Assembly (NCBI RefSeq): GCF_029379315.1
Contig: NZ_JAQYWQ010000030.1
Coordinates: 1 to 59,363 of the forward strand
Length of the DNA stretch: 59,363 bases
Reading direction: 5' to 3'
DNA from: Nostoc sp. S13
Lineage (GTDB): Bacteria; Cyanobacteriota; Cyanobacteriia; Cyanobacteriales; Nostocaceae
The notes under the pieces are model-generated. The model saw only the letters and a program-made list of their open reading frames with translations. It did not search any database and was not told the DNA's origin. Made by a program: the position numbers and the translations under genes. Below, piece after piece: positions 18,906 through 27,830 of the stretch. Position 1 is the stretch's first letter. Every line of letters begins with the position of its first letter.

Positions 18906-20177
18906 TTATGGGAGCCATTGTAATCCCTTATTTTGTAACTTCTGCTCGATATGCTGCATTCCTTCGATAGATTCTCCAGTAGCGATCGCATAAATTTCGG
19001 TGTAGATTTTTCCGTATTTGACCTTCTCTAAAGCCGACAGGATAAGCAAGTCTTTGCGATCTAGTTCTGGTTTTAAGGTCACTAAAATTGAATCCAACGT
19101 TCCTTCCATGCGGTAGCTACTAGAATATTTAGCTACTTCCTTTCCCAGTCCCAGTAATGTATGACGCTGCAAACACAGAGGAGTTGAGCCGTTGACTCGG
19201 AAATTGGCATCGATCGCATAAAACTCTCCGTCTTGATCTTCTAGCACATCGAACCCAATTACCCCAAAATAACCCTGTTTGTGAGCATACTGACCAATGG
19301 CAGCAATCATCTCAAAGAATTTGCTCATATCAGTGTTGCGGTAGTCAATCAGTCCTCCTAAATAATTGCCTTGGGGAGTGACGAGTTGGGTGGTAGTACC
19401 GATGAGGGTTATCTCTCCCGTTTTGTTGACATAGAACTGTACGCAGTAATTCTGAACCTCTTTGTTGACGAACTCTGAGACAATAATCGTATCAAGCAAC
19501 TTAATATCAAGATATTTCCTAATTTCTTCAAGGCAATAGTTCAAATCGCTGGGGTTTTTGATGATATAAGTGCCTTCTCCTGAGAGTCCGTGCGATGTTT
19601 TGATTAAATAGGGGAATTGTGGTAACTGAATTTCTTCGAGATTGAATTGGTGCAGATTATAGCTCTTGTATTTTGGACATTGCACTCCCAATTCGGCTAA
19701 AGTTACTTTGCTGAGTAAGCGGTAATGGGTGTCTGAATCAACAGCGTGTTTTTCAGGTTTTAGATGATCAAAGGGAAATAGAGTGATCAGTTTGTCAAAA
19801 TGTTCGCTCTGACTGAGGTCATCCAGATAAGTCGAGCCATCCATCATCGACCTATTGGAATAGCTGAAGCCGAAATGCTCTTGCCAGTAGTCAATTAGCG
19901 ACTTTGGTGGCGGAATAATCACAATTGCGGGAATGCGATCGCCTAATACAGCCAGATTTTTCCAAGGTTCCTTCTGACAAATCTTATCGAAGGAGGTTTT
20001 GGTGGCTTCACTACTGCCATCTTGGATAAAATATTTTTTCCGGTTGGGATAAGCAGCCCAACTGCCAGTTGCAGGGTAATTTAGGATAAACCCATAAGAT
20101 GCCTCTGTGATGTCTTCAGCAAACAGATCAGAAAGAGAATTTCCTTGAAAGTATTTAAAGTTATATTTTGAGTTCAT
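18906..20177 (-). CDS. ATP-grasp ligase-like protein
   Basis: The 423-residue protein has an ATP-grasp fold: a lysine strand FPYLIKTSHGLSGEGTYII with the flexible loop SHGLSGEGT, the hinge IIVSEFVN and the metal site FGVIGFDVLEDQDGEFYAIDANFRVNGST, of which E and N ligands (DANFRVN) are visible. ATP-grasp enzymes join a carboxylate to an amine or thiol via an acyl-phosphate. The N-terminal 130 residues do not suggest a substrate. MysC of mycosporine biosynthesis has a similar general fold, but no mys partner genes are nearby. It is downstream of galK on the same strand (149-base gap), possibly cotranscribed. Confidence 0.8.
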   Translation of the reverse strand: MNSKYNFKYFQGNSLSDLFAEDITEASYGFILNYPATGSWAAYPNRKKYFIQDGSSEATKTSFDKICQKEPWKNLAVLGDRIPAIVIIPPPKSLIDYWQEHFGFSYSNRSMMDGSTYLDDLSQSEHFDKLITLFPFDHLKPEKHAVDSDTHYRLLSKVTLAELGVQCPKYKSYNLHQFNLEEIQLPQFPYLIKTSHGLSGEGTYIIKNPSDLNYCLEEIRKYLDIKLLDTIIVSEFVNKEVQNYCVQFYVNKTGEITLIGTTTQLVTPQGNYLGGLIDYRNTDMSKFFEMIAAIGQYAHKQGYFGVIGFDVLEDQDGEFYAIDANFRVNGSTPLCLQRHTLLGLGKEVAKYSSSYRMEGTLDSILVTLKPELDRKDLLILSALEKVKYGKIYTEIYAIATGESIEGMQHIEQKLQNKGLQWLP

Positions 20178-20326
20178 TTAACCCTCCCAGGAACCCCATC
20201 TATAGGGAAATGCGGTTGTTGATAGTAAACAAGTCTCCTGATTTTTTAACACCAATTGGACAAAATAAAAATACGCATTCAAACTTGAAAACCCAAATCA
20301 AATATAACTTTCTTAATTACGTAACT

Positions 20327-21430
20327 TTAGGCTGCATCACTTAACTCCAAAAAAGGAACCAAAATTTGTCCGCTATAACCTGCTTGCTTGTATTGTTCAA
20401 GGATATGGGTTGTAATCCGAATGGCTTCACCAGCCGCAACCAAAGCTACACAAGCACCGCCAAAACCAGCACCTGTCAGTCTTGCACCAAACACTCCCGG
20501 AGTTTTTTGCAACAGTTCTACTAGAGTATCCAGTGCAGGTACGGAGACTTCGTAATCGTCTCTCAAACTGGCGTGGGATGCGTTCATCAATTCGCCAAAG
20601 CGCTTAGATGATACTTCCTGCAATACTTCCAAGACGCGGTTATTTTCTGTAACCACATGACGAGCACGCCGCCGTAGAGTTTCGGGTAGTTTTTCTGTTA
20701 CTTCAGCATCAGTAATATCTCGTAGTGCCTTAACTCCTAGCGATCGCGCCGCCTCCTGACACTCAGCCCGGCGTTGGTTATAACTACTACTTGCAAGGGA
20801 ACGGGGTACACCACTATCAATAACCAAAATCTCTGCTTTGTCAGGCAAAGGCATCAGACGGCGTTCTAAAGTACGAGTATCTAAAAACAAAATATGCTCA
20901 GTATCAGCGAAGCTAGAAGCCATCTGATCCATGATCCCGCACTGTACGTTAGCATAGTGAATTTCTGCTTGCTGGGCGAATTGGGCAACTTCAACATCAT
21001 CAATGGGAAGGTTCAGAAGTTGGCGTACTGCCCGAAGCGTTGCCACTTCTAAAGCTGCGCTACTAGACAAACCCGAACCCATAGGAACCGATGATTTGAC
21101 GTAGACACAAAGTGATGGTATAGTGTATCCTGCTTTTTGCAAAACTTCAATACAGCCAAAAATATAACTGGCAAATCCAGAGGGCGGATGATTGATATCT
21201 AAAATGCTCACTTGCTCGTTGAAATTTTCCGAGTAAAAGTGATGTTGGCGTAGGTGTAGCCCGCCGCAGGCATCGCTACTGAAACCTAGCTGTACCGTCG
21301 TGCATTGAGGAATCGCAGTTGGAAGAACGAAGCCATCGTTATAGTCGGTATGTTCGCCTAGTAAATTTACTCTTCCTGGCGCACTAGCTTGAGTTTCAGG
21401 TGGTTTACCAAATACTTCTTGAAAATCCAT
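20327..21430 (-). CDS. galK: Galactokinase
   Basis: The 367-residue GHMP kinase carries the galactokinase signature GRVNLLGEHTDYNDGFVLP (19-37), the ATP loop PMGSGLSSSAALE (116-128), the catalytic Asp region CGIMDQMAS and the C-terminal GARLTGAGFGGACVAL. It phosphorylates galactose at C1, the first Leloir pathway step; galT and galE are not in the window. Length and start are canonical (MDFQEVFGKPP). A C-terminal relic of an M24 peptidase lies just upstream on the same strand. Confidence 0.95.
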   Translation of the reverse strand: MDFQEVFGKPPETQASAPGRVNLLGEHTDYNDGFVLPTAIPQCTTVQLGFSSDACGGLHLRQHHFYSENFNEQVSILDINHPPSGFASYIFGCIEVLQKAGYTIPSLCVYVKSSVPMGSGLSSSAALEVATLRAVRQLLNLPIDDVEVAQFAQQAEIHYANVQCGIMDQMASSFADTEHILFLDTRTLERRLMPLPDKAEILVIDSGVPRSLASSSYNQRRAECQEAARSLGVKALRDITDAEVTEKLPETLRRRARHVVTENNRVLEVLQEVSSKRFGELMNASHASLRDDYEVSVPALDTLVELLQKTPGVFGARLTGAGFGGACVALVAAGEAIRITTHILEQYKQAGYSGQILVPFLELSDAA

Positions 21431-21532
21431 AATTTTTAACCAATTCTGTGGGTTTAAGTCCCCCGCTTCTAATAAGCGGCAAATTGTGCAGCAGGGTATA
21501 AATTCCTGTTACAAAACTTAATTACGAATTAC

Positions 21533-21853
21533 TTAATTGTACAAAGGTACAGAGCGTAACCTTCCTTGTACCTCAACACTAGGAAAATTTTGATCAAAAG
21601 TTAGATTTTTCAACTTTCCATCCTTGAGAATCACAAAAGTATCTTCAACCTTTGCCCCTGGTAAACTGGAATTCCAAGCAACAGCAACACCTTGTGTCAA
21701 AGTATCAGTAGTAGTTCGATTTACTACGATTTCTGGCGCTAAATATCCAGTGCTTCCTCCTTGGTGATGTTCGCCGATGGCATTGCGATCGCGCTTCAGG
21801 TTCTCGCAGACATCGCTAACTACTTTTCCACTGCCAGTTACATCATGTCCGCT
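21533..21853 (-). pseudogene. C-terminal relic of an M24 (Xaa-Pro) peptidase
   Basis: An uninterrupted minus-strand frame without any ATG or GTG at its head reads GEHHQGGSTGYLAPE, then VAVAWNSSLPGAKVEDTFVI and a C-terminal tail ending at TAA (21533). The HHQGGxTGY and WNxSxxGxKxEDT blocks are characteristic of cyanobacterial M24-family aminopeptidase-like proteins. The frame begins at an in-frame TAA at about 21854, so some 200 N-terminal residues, including most metal ligands, are missing. It is a truncated gene. Confidence 0.82.
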
Positions 21854-21884
21854 TGATTACTTATTAAACCCGAAGAACCCCATC

Positions 21885-21912
21885 AAATGACAAATATTGA
21901 TTTTTGTCATTT
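21885..21912 (+). promoter_or_regulatory. Candidate operator upstream of the aldo/keto reductase
   Basis: A perfect inverted repeat, AAATGACAAA-N8-TTTGTCATTT, ends 42 bases before the aldo/keto reductase start codon. Its right arm contains a possible -35 hexamer TTGTCA. A 28-bp palindrome with 10-bp arms fits a TetR-family dimer, and a TetR gene lies downstream of the reductase, so it is the obvious candidate ligand. Binding is inferred. Confidence 0.6.
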
Positions 21913-21954
21913 GTCCGGTTATCATAGTTTTATTACTAGAGTGGGGAATTTGCT

Positions 21955-22950
21955 ATGTTATCGCGTCAACTGGGAAAAAATGGTTTAACAATATCGGCAC
22001 TTGGGCTTGGCTGTATGGGCATGTCTGATTTTTATGGGCCAGCCGATCGCCAGGAAAGTATTGCAACGATTCATGCAGCACTTGATGCAGGCGTTACCTT
22101 ACTGGATACAGGCGACTTTTACGGCATGGGGCACAATGAACTGCTGCTACACGAAGCCCTAGCAGGACGGCGGCGCGAAGATGTTTTCATTGCCGTCAAA
22201 TTCGGGGCGCTGCGATCGCCTGACGGTGACTTTATTGGCTTCGATGGTCGTCCTGAAGCCGTGAAGACTTCACTTGCCTATACATTGAAACGATTGGGAA
22301 CCGATTACATTGACCTCTATCAGCCAGCCCGAATCGATCCGATAGTACCCATTGAAGAGACTGTTGGGGCGATTAGCGAAATGGTGAAAGCTGGATATGT
22401 TCGCCAGATTGGTTTATCTGAAGTGGGTGCAGATACAATTCGGCGTGCTCATGCGATTCATCCCATCACCTGGCTTCAGATTGAATATTCGCTTTTGAGT
22501 CGTGGCATTGAGAATGACATCCTCCCGACTGTGCGTGAATTGGGTATTACTATCACCGCTTATGGAGTACTCTCACGGGGGTTATTGAGTGGTCACTGGT
22601 CGAAAGAACGGTCTGAGCAAGCGGAAGACTTTCGTGGAAATCTGCCCCGCTTCTCTGGAGAAAATCTGGATCGCAATTTATTGTTGGTCGAAGCCCTTCG
22701 TCTGATTGCCCAAGAACAGAGTGCGACGGTTGCTCAAGTGGCAATTGCTTGGGTGCTGTCGCGGGGAAACGATATTGTGCCACTGATTGGAGCGCGGCGT
22801 CGCGATCGCTTGAATGAAGCGTTGGGTGCGCTGGATCTGCACTTAACCGAGGATGAACTCGCCCGGATTGAGGCAGCAGTGCCACTGGATGCCGTGGCTG
22901 GCGATCGCTATGATGCAGGACAAATGGCAATGCTGGATCAAAAGAGTTAA
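21955..22950 (+). CDS. Aldo/keto reductase
   Basis: The 331-residue protein is a TIM-barrel aldo/keto reductase of the AKR13-like group. Seen are the opening MLSRQLGKNGLTISALGLGC, the Asp/Tyr active-site block LLDTGDFYGMGHNE, lysine in AVKFGAL, and the NADPH phosphate-binding end VPLIGARRRDRLNEAL. The fourth member of the catalytic tetrad, usually His in DLYxxHRxD, is replaced: the segment reads DLYQPARIDP. I recall that this PAR variant defines a subfamily rather than a local mutation. A strong palindrome precedes it and a TetR gene follows in the same direction. Confidence 0.92.
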   Translation: MLSRQLGKNGLTISALGLGCMGMSDFYGPADRQESIATIHAALDAGVTLLDTGDFYGMGHNELLLHEALAGRRREDVFIAVKFGALRSPDGDFIGFDGRPEAVKTSLAYTLKRLGTDYIDLYQPARIDPIVPIEETVGAISEMVKAGYVRQIGLSEVGADTIRRAHAIHPITWLQIEYSLLSRGIENDILPTVRELGITITAYGVLSRGLLSGHWSKERSEQAEDFRGNLPRFSGENLDRNLLLVEALRLIAQEQSATVAQVAIAWVLSRGNDIVPLIGARRRDRLNEALGALDLHLTEDELARIEAAVPLDAVAGDRYDAGQMAMLDQKS

Positions 22951-23042
22951 AAGACAATAGGGTTTAGTTAAAGCTAAAGCTGTTTGCCAAGGAGGCAAAG
23001 AGAAGGAAGAAATGCTTAACTGAACTATATTGAGTTAAAAGA
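22945..23042. mobile_element. Family-3 MITE-like element, 78 bp, with 10-bp duplication
   Basis: The element (22955-23032) has inverted ends, CAATAGGGTTTAGTTAAAG and, from the other end, CAATATAGTTCAGTTAAG. It is flanked by a perfect 10-bp direct repeat AGTTAAAAGA (22945-22954 and 23033-23042), a target-site duplication. The left copy contains the stop codon of the reductase gene. It therefore landed between the reductase and its likely regulator. No coding capacity. Confidence 0.88.
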
Positions 23043-23050
23043 CCCGTAGC

Positions 23051-23635
23051 ATGAACGATTCACCTTTGACACCGGAGCGGATTCTCGACGCGGCGGAAGA
23101 CGTTTTGCGTCGTTACGGTCTGGCAAAGGCAACAGTCGTGGATGTGGCTCGCTTTTTAGAGGTGAGCCACGGCACGATTTATCGGCATTTTCCTAGCAAG
23201 GCTGCCCTGCGCGATGCCGTAGCAGAACGGTGGCTGCATCGAGTTTCCACCCCGCTAGCGGCGATCGCTCAAGAGCCGGGTTCTGCTGTTGAACGGTTGC
23301 ACCGATGGTTTGAGCAACTGATCGCTCTAAAACGTCAAAAAGTCCTGGATGATCCAGAGTTGTTTGCAACCTATTCAGCGATCGCCCAAGAGGCGCAAGG
23401 GGTAGTTCAAGCTCACATTGATGAACTAGTAAGCCAAGTCGCTGCGATCGTTGAGAGCGGTATTTCCAGTAACGAGTTTAAGGTAACAGATCCGCAGGTA
23501 GCAGCGAAGGCAGTCTTTCAAGCGATGGTTCGGTTTCACCATCCAGCTCATGCATCCGAATGGAGTGATCCAGACATCGACACGGACTTTGCCCAAGTAT
23601 GGCGCTTGATACTTGCTGGTCTTGTGGTGGGTTAA
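23051..23635 (+). CDS. TetR-family transcriptional regulator
   Basis: The 194-residue protein has an N-terminal TetR helix-turn-helix (ERILDAAEDVLRRYGLAKAT, then VAR-FLEVSHGTIYRHFPSK) and a helical ligand-binding C-terminus. It follows the aldo/keto reductase in the same orientation with 100 bases between, now filled by a family-3 element. The likely target is the palindrome upstream of the reductase, with release by an unknown small molecule. GC content looks slightly higher than neighbours, consistent with the pair having been acquired together; that is an impression, not a measurement. Confidence 0.92.
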   Translation: MNDSPLTPERILDAAEDVLRRYGLAKATVVDVARFLEVSHGTIYRHFPSKAALRDAVAERWLHRVSTPLAAIAQEPGSAVERLHRWFEQLIALKRQKVLDDPELFATYSAIAQEAQGVVQAHIDELVSQVAAIVESGISSNEFKVTDPQVAAKAVFQAMVRFHHPAHASEWSDPDIDTDFAQVWRLILAGLVVG

Positions 23636-23645
23636 GCTGTATTGC

Positions 23646-25073
23646 CTATTTCCCCGTCTCCAGTTGCTCCCGTTGCTTACCATACTCCCGCAGCTGCTTC
23701 AACAGGTCTTCTTGGGATGAATTCGGAATAGACGGACTGGGGGTTGGTTGAAGGTTGGTGTCGGTACTGAAAAAATTAGCAGGTGAAGGATTAATTTCAT
23801 AGACGGGTAGGGACTTGTCATTGAACATCGCCTGTTGGGATGGTGCTGGGGTAGGAATTAGATTATTTGGTTTGCTCACAGCAGCTTTTACCGAGTCTAG
23901 AGTACTAGCAACTTGCACTTGTTGCTGCATCTGTTGTGTAGAAGATACTAAACCACTTAGACCATTCACCAATTGCCGCAGATTTTTGCGGAAAGTCGGA
24001 TCACCTGTCAATTCATCCAAATCAGATGTAATTTTTTGGCTATTTTCAAACGTTACTCGTGCTGAATCTAAAGTTTGTTGCAGCAACACCACATTCTTTG
24101 GATCATTTAAGGTTTTAGAAGCATCGCGTAAATTAGCTGAGGCTTGGGCTGCATTTGCTGAAAGAGTTTCTAAATTGTTGAGTAATTTTCCTTGAGTCAA
24201 TCGATTGATAGATGGTGATAAGCTACTGACTGTAACACGCAATTGGTTGCTGGTTTCGGTGATATTGTTCAAAGCTCCAACCAGCGCCGAGCGATTTGTT
24301 GTCAACAGATTATCCAGGTTGTTCAGCAAACGATTTGCTTGAGTTGCAGTTGCACCGAATTTATTTATAGTTTGAGTCGCCGATGTATTAAGTTGGTTTG
24401 TCGCCCGTTGCACTGAATTAGCTGTGGCTGAAAATGTATTTAGTTGTTGTCGTAAGTTTTTGGTCAAACCTCGGAGATCCTGACTTAGCTCAGTAAAACT
24501 GGATGCTGCGTTTGTGGTACTTTCTAGAACCCTATTGACATTTCTATAAAACTTTGGATCATTATATACAGTCGCTATCTCAGTTGAACTGCGAATTAGT
24601 TCATCAACACTGATCCCAACCTGACCTTTTAACCGAGAGCCATTACAGACTATGAGATTAGCATCACAACTTTTATCTAGGGGTTTAGCAAGCACAACCC
24701 CAGCAGGTAAGGTTGATTTTGGTGTGATGTCGATAATACTTTCGCTAATTAATCCGCTTTGATTAGCTTCCACCAGGACATTCCGGGGGATAATTAAGTC
24801 AGCTTGGGCAATTTCAATCTCTACATCAATGGCATTTGGCTTTGGTCGAACCTGGGAAATAGTTCCTACCTTAAAGCCACGATAGCGAACTGCTGCTCCC
24901 TTTTGCATTCCGCCAGCGTTAACAAATTCTACAATAACTTTGTATGAACGGCCGGCAGCACTGAATCTATTTAACCACAGAAACAGTAATCCAAATACTC
25001 CTAGTCCTAGCAGGAGTAATAACCCCACAGAGCCTTCTCTAAATGTTCGCCCAGACGCGAAGCTGCTTGTCAT
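23646..25073 (-). CDS. MlaD/MCE-domain lipid-transport protein
   Basis: With the ATG at 25073 the protein has 475 residues: an N-terminal membrane anchor (SVGLLLLLGLGVFGLLFLWL), an MCE domain (about 35-110; VRYRGFKVGTISQVRPKPN then VEIEIAQADLIIPRN) and a long helical region with Thr/Asn/Gln-rich heptads, ending in a Pro/Ser-rich tail. MCE proteins form hexameric rings or tubes that carry lipids across the periplasm with an Mla/TGD-type ABC transporter. A longer frame from a TTG at 25109 is possible, but the ATG fits the anchor. The ATPase gene is directly upstream on the same strand; no MlaE permease gene is present. Confidence 0.9.
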   Translation of the reverse strand: MTSSFASGRTFREGSVGLLLLLGLGVFGLLFLWLNRFSAAGRSYKVIVEFVNAGGMQKGAAVRYRGFKVGTISQVRPKPNAIDVEIEIAQADLIIPRNVLVEANQSGLISESIIDITPKSTLPAGVVLAKPLDKSCDANLIVCNGSRLKGQVGISVDELIRSSTEIATVYNDPKFYRNVNRVLESTTNAASSFTELSQDLRGLTKNLRQQLNTFSATANSVQRATNQLNTSATQTINKFGATATQANRLLNNLDNLLTTNRSALVGALNNITETSNQLRVTVSSLSPSINRLTQGKLLNNLETLSANAAQASANLRDASKTLNDPKNVVLLQQTLDSARVTFENSQKITSDLDELTGDPTFRKNLRQLVNGLSGLVSSTQQMQQQVQVASTLDSVKAAVSKPNNLIPTPAPSQQAMFNDKSLPVYEINPSPANFFSTDTNLQPTPSPSIPNSSQEDLLKQLREYGKQREQLETGK

Positions 25074-25116
25074 AAATAAGACCTCGCATTTTTTTGCCTC
25101 CACCAACAACCAATTA

Positions 25117-25280
25117 GAAGTTAGGAGTTAGGAGTTAGGAGTTATGAGTTATGAGTTAGGAGTTATGAGTTATGAGTTATGAGTTATGAGTTATGAATTA
25201 TGAGTCGAATTTAACTCCTCACTCCTCATTCTTAACTCCTCACTGCTCATTCTTAACTCCTCACTCCTCATTCTTAACTC
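25117..25280. repeat. Two heptamer arrays between mlaF-like and mlaD-like genes
   Basis: Array one (about 25117-25203) alternates GTTAGGA and GTTATGA heptamers. Array two (about 25211-25280) repeats a 21-base, three-heptamer unit around ACTCCTCACTCCTCATTCTTA. The arrays are roughly complementary in composition (GAGTTA against TAACTC), so a transcript of this leader could fold into a long stem. They sit inside the presumed mlaF-mlaD operon. Confidence 0.88.
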
Positions 25281-25295
25281 TTTACTTTTAAGTTT

Positions 25296-26078
25296 CTAGC
25301 CGAGGAATTGAATCGGCCCTTCCACACTTCCACTGGTAAATTGTCTGATCAACGGATTTTCTGTGCTGTGTATTTCACTAACTGTACCCTGCCACTGCAC
25401 TTTACCTTCATAGAGAAATATAATTCTATCAGCGGTACGGCGGCCAGTGCTGGCTTGGTGGGTAACAACGGCATAAGTACCACAAGTTCCATGTGATCTT
25501 TGCAAATAACGGATTAAATCTTCGATTACTGTTGAGGCAATGGGATCAAGTCCGGCTGTTGGTTCGTCGTATAGTAGAACTTCTGGTCCTTCTGTGGGAC
25601 TATCGGGGTTAGACATAATTGCCCGGGCAAAGCTTACCCGTTTTCGCATTCCCCCGGAAAGTTCGGCTGGGTAGAGGTGGCCTATTCCTGGCAAACCTAC
25701 CATCTCCAATTTTTCTGTTACCAAATCTCGAATGCGCGATCGCGGTAGCTTTGAATTTTGATAAAGTAAAAATCCCACATTCTCGTCAACCGTCAGCGAA
25801 TCAAATAACGCCGCCTGCTGAAACACCATGCCAATGCCAACCTGCTGCCCTCCATCCTCAATCAAACCGTCTCGCCGCACTCCTTGCACATAAATTTCTC
25901 CTTCATCGGGATTAAGCAACCCCGCCATCACCCGTAAAATAGTTGATTTACCAGTCCCTGATGGGCCAATAATCCCCAGTGCTTCTCCCCGGTAAATGGT
26001 CAAGTCTATATTATCTAGAACTTTATGGCTACCAAAGGACTTAGAAACACCTTTCAGTTCAATCAATGGTTCAGTCAT
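25296..26078 (-). CDS. MlaF-like ABC transporter ATPase
   Basis: The 260-residue ABC ATPase has Walker A GPSGTGKST (38-46), signature LSGGMRKRVSFAR and Walker B LLYDEPTAGLDP, plus the MlaF-specific block GMVFQQAALFDSLTVDENVGF. MlaF drives the Mla (TGD3 in chloroplasts) lipid transporter with the MlaE permease and an MlaD-type MCE protein. The MCE gene follows on the same strand beyond the heptamer arrays, which supports the assignment; the permease must be encoded elsewhere. Confidence 0.93.
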   Translation of the reverse strand: MTEPLIELKGVSKSFGSHKVLDNIDLTIYRGEALGIIGPSGTGKSTILRVMAGLLNPDEGEIYVQGVRRDGLIEDGGQQVGIGMVFQQAALFDSLTVDENVGFLLYQNSKLPRSRIRDLVTEKLEMVGLPGIGHLYPAELSGGMRKRVSFARAIMSNPDSPTEGPEVLLYDEPTAGLDPIASTVIEDLIRYLQRSHGTCGTYAVVTHQASTGRRTADRIIFLYEGKVQWQGTVSEIHSTENPLIRQFTSGSVEGPIQFLG

Positions 26079-26688
26079 TAGTCATTAGTTATTAGTCATT
26101 AGTCTTTGGTGAGCCAGTGCCTTGGGCGGGTTCCCCAATTTTTAACCCTACAAGAGTGATGTCATGGTTATTCTATTGGTTGAGCATTTTATGTTACATT
26201 ATAAGTATACGATTAGCATTTTGATTAGCAAACTTTATTTTTTTAGCATAATATTTAGTTATTTGCGATGTTTAACGTCCCAGAATCCCCTCAACGCAAA
26301 GCTGACGAAGACACCCTAATAATCTAATTTCTCGGCAACGGGAAACTAAAACTCCAGTTTTCTTTGGAGATTAGTAAAATCATTTAATAGTATAAATACG
26401 CATAGTACTTGCTGCTATAACTACTTAGAGAAAAGCTCCGACAACGAAAACTAATTAACAGGTTAATGCAATATATAGCAATTATATTTTATTTGTGAAA
26501 ATCAAAATGTTCTGGTTATCGGCTTTTTAGATAAGTCGAAAATCGTGTTACTTACGAATGATTAAGTAGGTCTATAGAAACATTTAGTTTACTACCATCC
26601 AAAATTCTTGTAGTTAGCAAGAGTTGGCAAGTGCTAAAATTATTCACTAATATTGTCACAATTACTAAGAAAAATCAACATAGAAATT
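26079..26688. other. Intergenic region with short repeat tracts
   Basis: Directly upstream of the mlaF-like start lie three TTAGTCA/TTAGTTA heptamers (26079-26104), another small STRR. The module GAGCCAGTGCCTTGGGCGGG at 26111 is a dispersed repeat related to that at 10537. The rest is AT-rich, without an ORF or RNA gene that I recognise, and should contain two divergent promoters. Confidence 0.6.
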
Positions 26689-27735
26689 ATGAATAATAAA
26701 TCAGAGCAGTTTGCAAGTGATAATTCATCTGGTATTTGTCCTGAAGCGCTGGAATATATGATTAGGGCAAATCAAGGTAGTGTTCCAGCCTATGGAAATG
26801 ATCAATGGACTCAAAAAGCCGCAGATTATTTTCGGGAACTCTTTGAAATTGATTGTGAAGTATTTTTTACCTTTAACGGTACAGCCGCAAATTCTTTATC
26901 TTTAGCTGCCCTGTGTCAGTCATATCACAGCGTCATTTGTCATGAAACATCTCACATAGAAACAGATGAATGTGGCGCACCTGAATTTGCGTCTAATGGC
27001 TCTAAACTGTTACTTGCTCAAGGTAAAAATGGCAAGTTAACATCAGAGGCGATAGAGGCAATTGTTACTAGACGTACTGACATTCATTATCCCAAACCTA
27101 AAGTTATTAGCATCACACAATCAACTGAATTAGGAACGTTATATTCTGTTGAAGAACTTCTGAAAATTAAAGAAGTTGCGAAAAAATATAACTTAAAGAT
27201 TCATATGGATGGCGCTCGTTTTGCAAATGCAGTTGCCGCTATGAATAAAAGCCCTGCTGAAATTACTTGGAAAACTGGAGTAGATGTATTGTGCTTTTGT
27301 GGTACAAAAAATGGAATGGCATTAGGTGAAGCCATTCTTTTTTTCAACAAAGAGCTAGCAGAGGATTTTGATTATCGATGTAAGCAAGCAGGTCAATTAG
27401 CCTCAAAAATGCGGTTTATTTCTGCTCCTTGGTTAGGCTTATTGGAAACTGGTGCTTGGCTAAAAAACGCCAGACATGCCAATCAATGTGCTGATTACTT
27501 AGAAAATCAACTATTAAACATAGAAGGTGTTAACTTGATGTTTCCTAGAGAAGCCAACGCCGTGTTCGTTAAACTACCAGAACAAGTCATTCACACCTTA
27601 AAAGCAAAGAATTGGCAGTTTTATACATTTATTGGTGTGGGAGGAGTACGTTTTATGTGTTCTTGGAATACAACCAAATCAAGGATTGATGAATTGATTA
27701 GTGATATTAAAAACGCAACTATTTACAAAAATTGA
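26689..27735 (+). CDS. ltaE: Threonine aldolase-family PLP enzyme
   Basis: Starting at the ATG 26689 the protein has 348 residues and the fold-type I layout of low-specificity L-threonine aldolase: an N-terminal SDNSSGICPEALEYMIRAN, a substrate loop PAYGNDQWTQ, the PLP-Asp in KIHMDGARFANAV and Schiff-base lysine in FCGTKNGMALGEA. The reaction would be cleavage of L-(allo-)threonine to glycine and acetaldehyde. The open frame extends to a TTG at 26653, but the ATG start matches the family. No operon partners. Confidence 0.9.
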   Translation: MNNKSEQFASDNSSGICPEALEYMIRANQGSVPAYGNDQWTQKAADYFRELFEIDCEVFFTFNGTAANSLSLAALCQSYHSVICHETSHIETDECGAPEFASNGSKLLLAQGKNGKLTSEAIEAIVTRRTDIHYPKPKVISITQSTELGTLYSVEELLKIKEVAKKYNLKIHMDGARFANAVAAMNKSPAEITWKTGVDVLCFCGTKNGMALGEAILFFNKELAEDFDYRCKQAGQLASKMRFISAPWLGLLETGAWLKNARHANQCADYLENQLLNIEGVNLMFPREANAVFVKLPEQVIHTLKAKNWQFYTFIGVGGVRFMCSWNTTKSRIDELISDIKNATIYKN

Positions 27736-27830
27736 ATATGAAAAATATAAAATAATTAAATAAGTACAGCAATCCTAAAACTGCCCCAACTTAGGCGAAC
27801 GCAATTAGTTATAACTGACAATGCAAGTCC

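Noticed and set aside
18906..20177. ATP-grasp protein as MysC of mycosporine synthesis
   Set aside because: Only the general ATP-grasp fold matches; no mysA, mysB or mysD neighbours, and the N-terminal region does not look like MysC.
25117..25280. Possible CRISPR-like array
   Set aside because: Units are 7 bp without spacers; these are STRRs. No cas gene is present.
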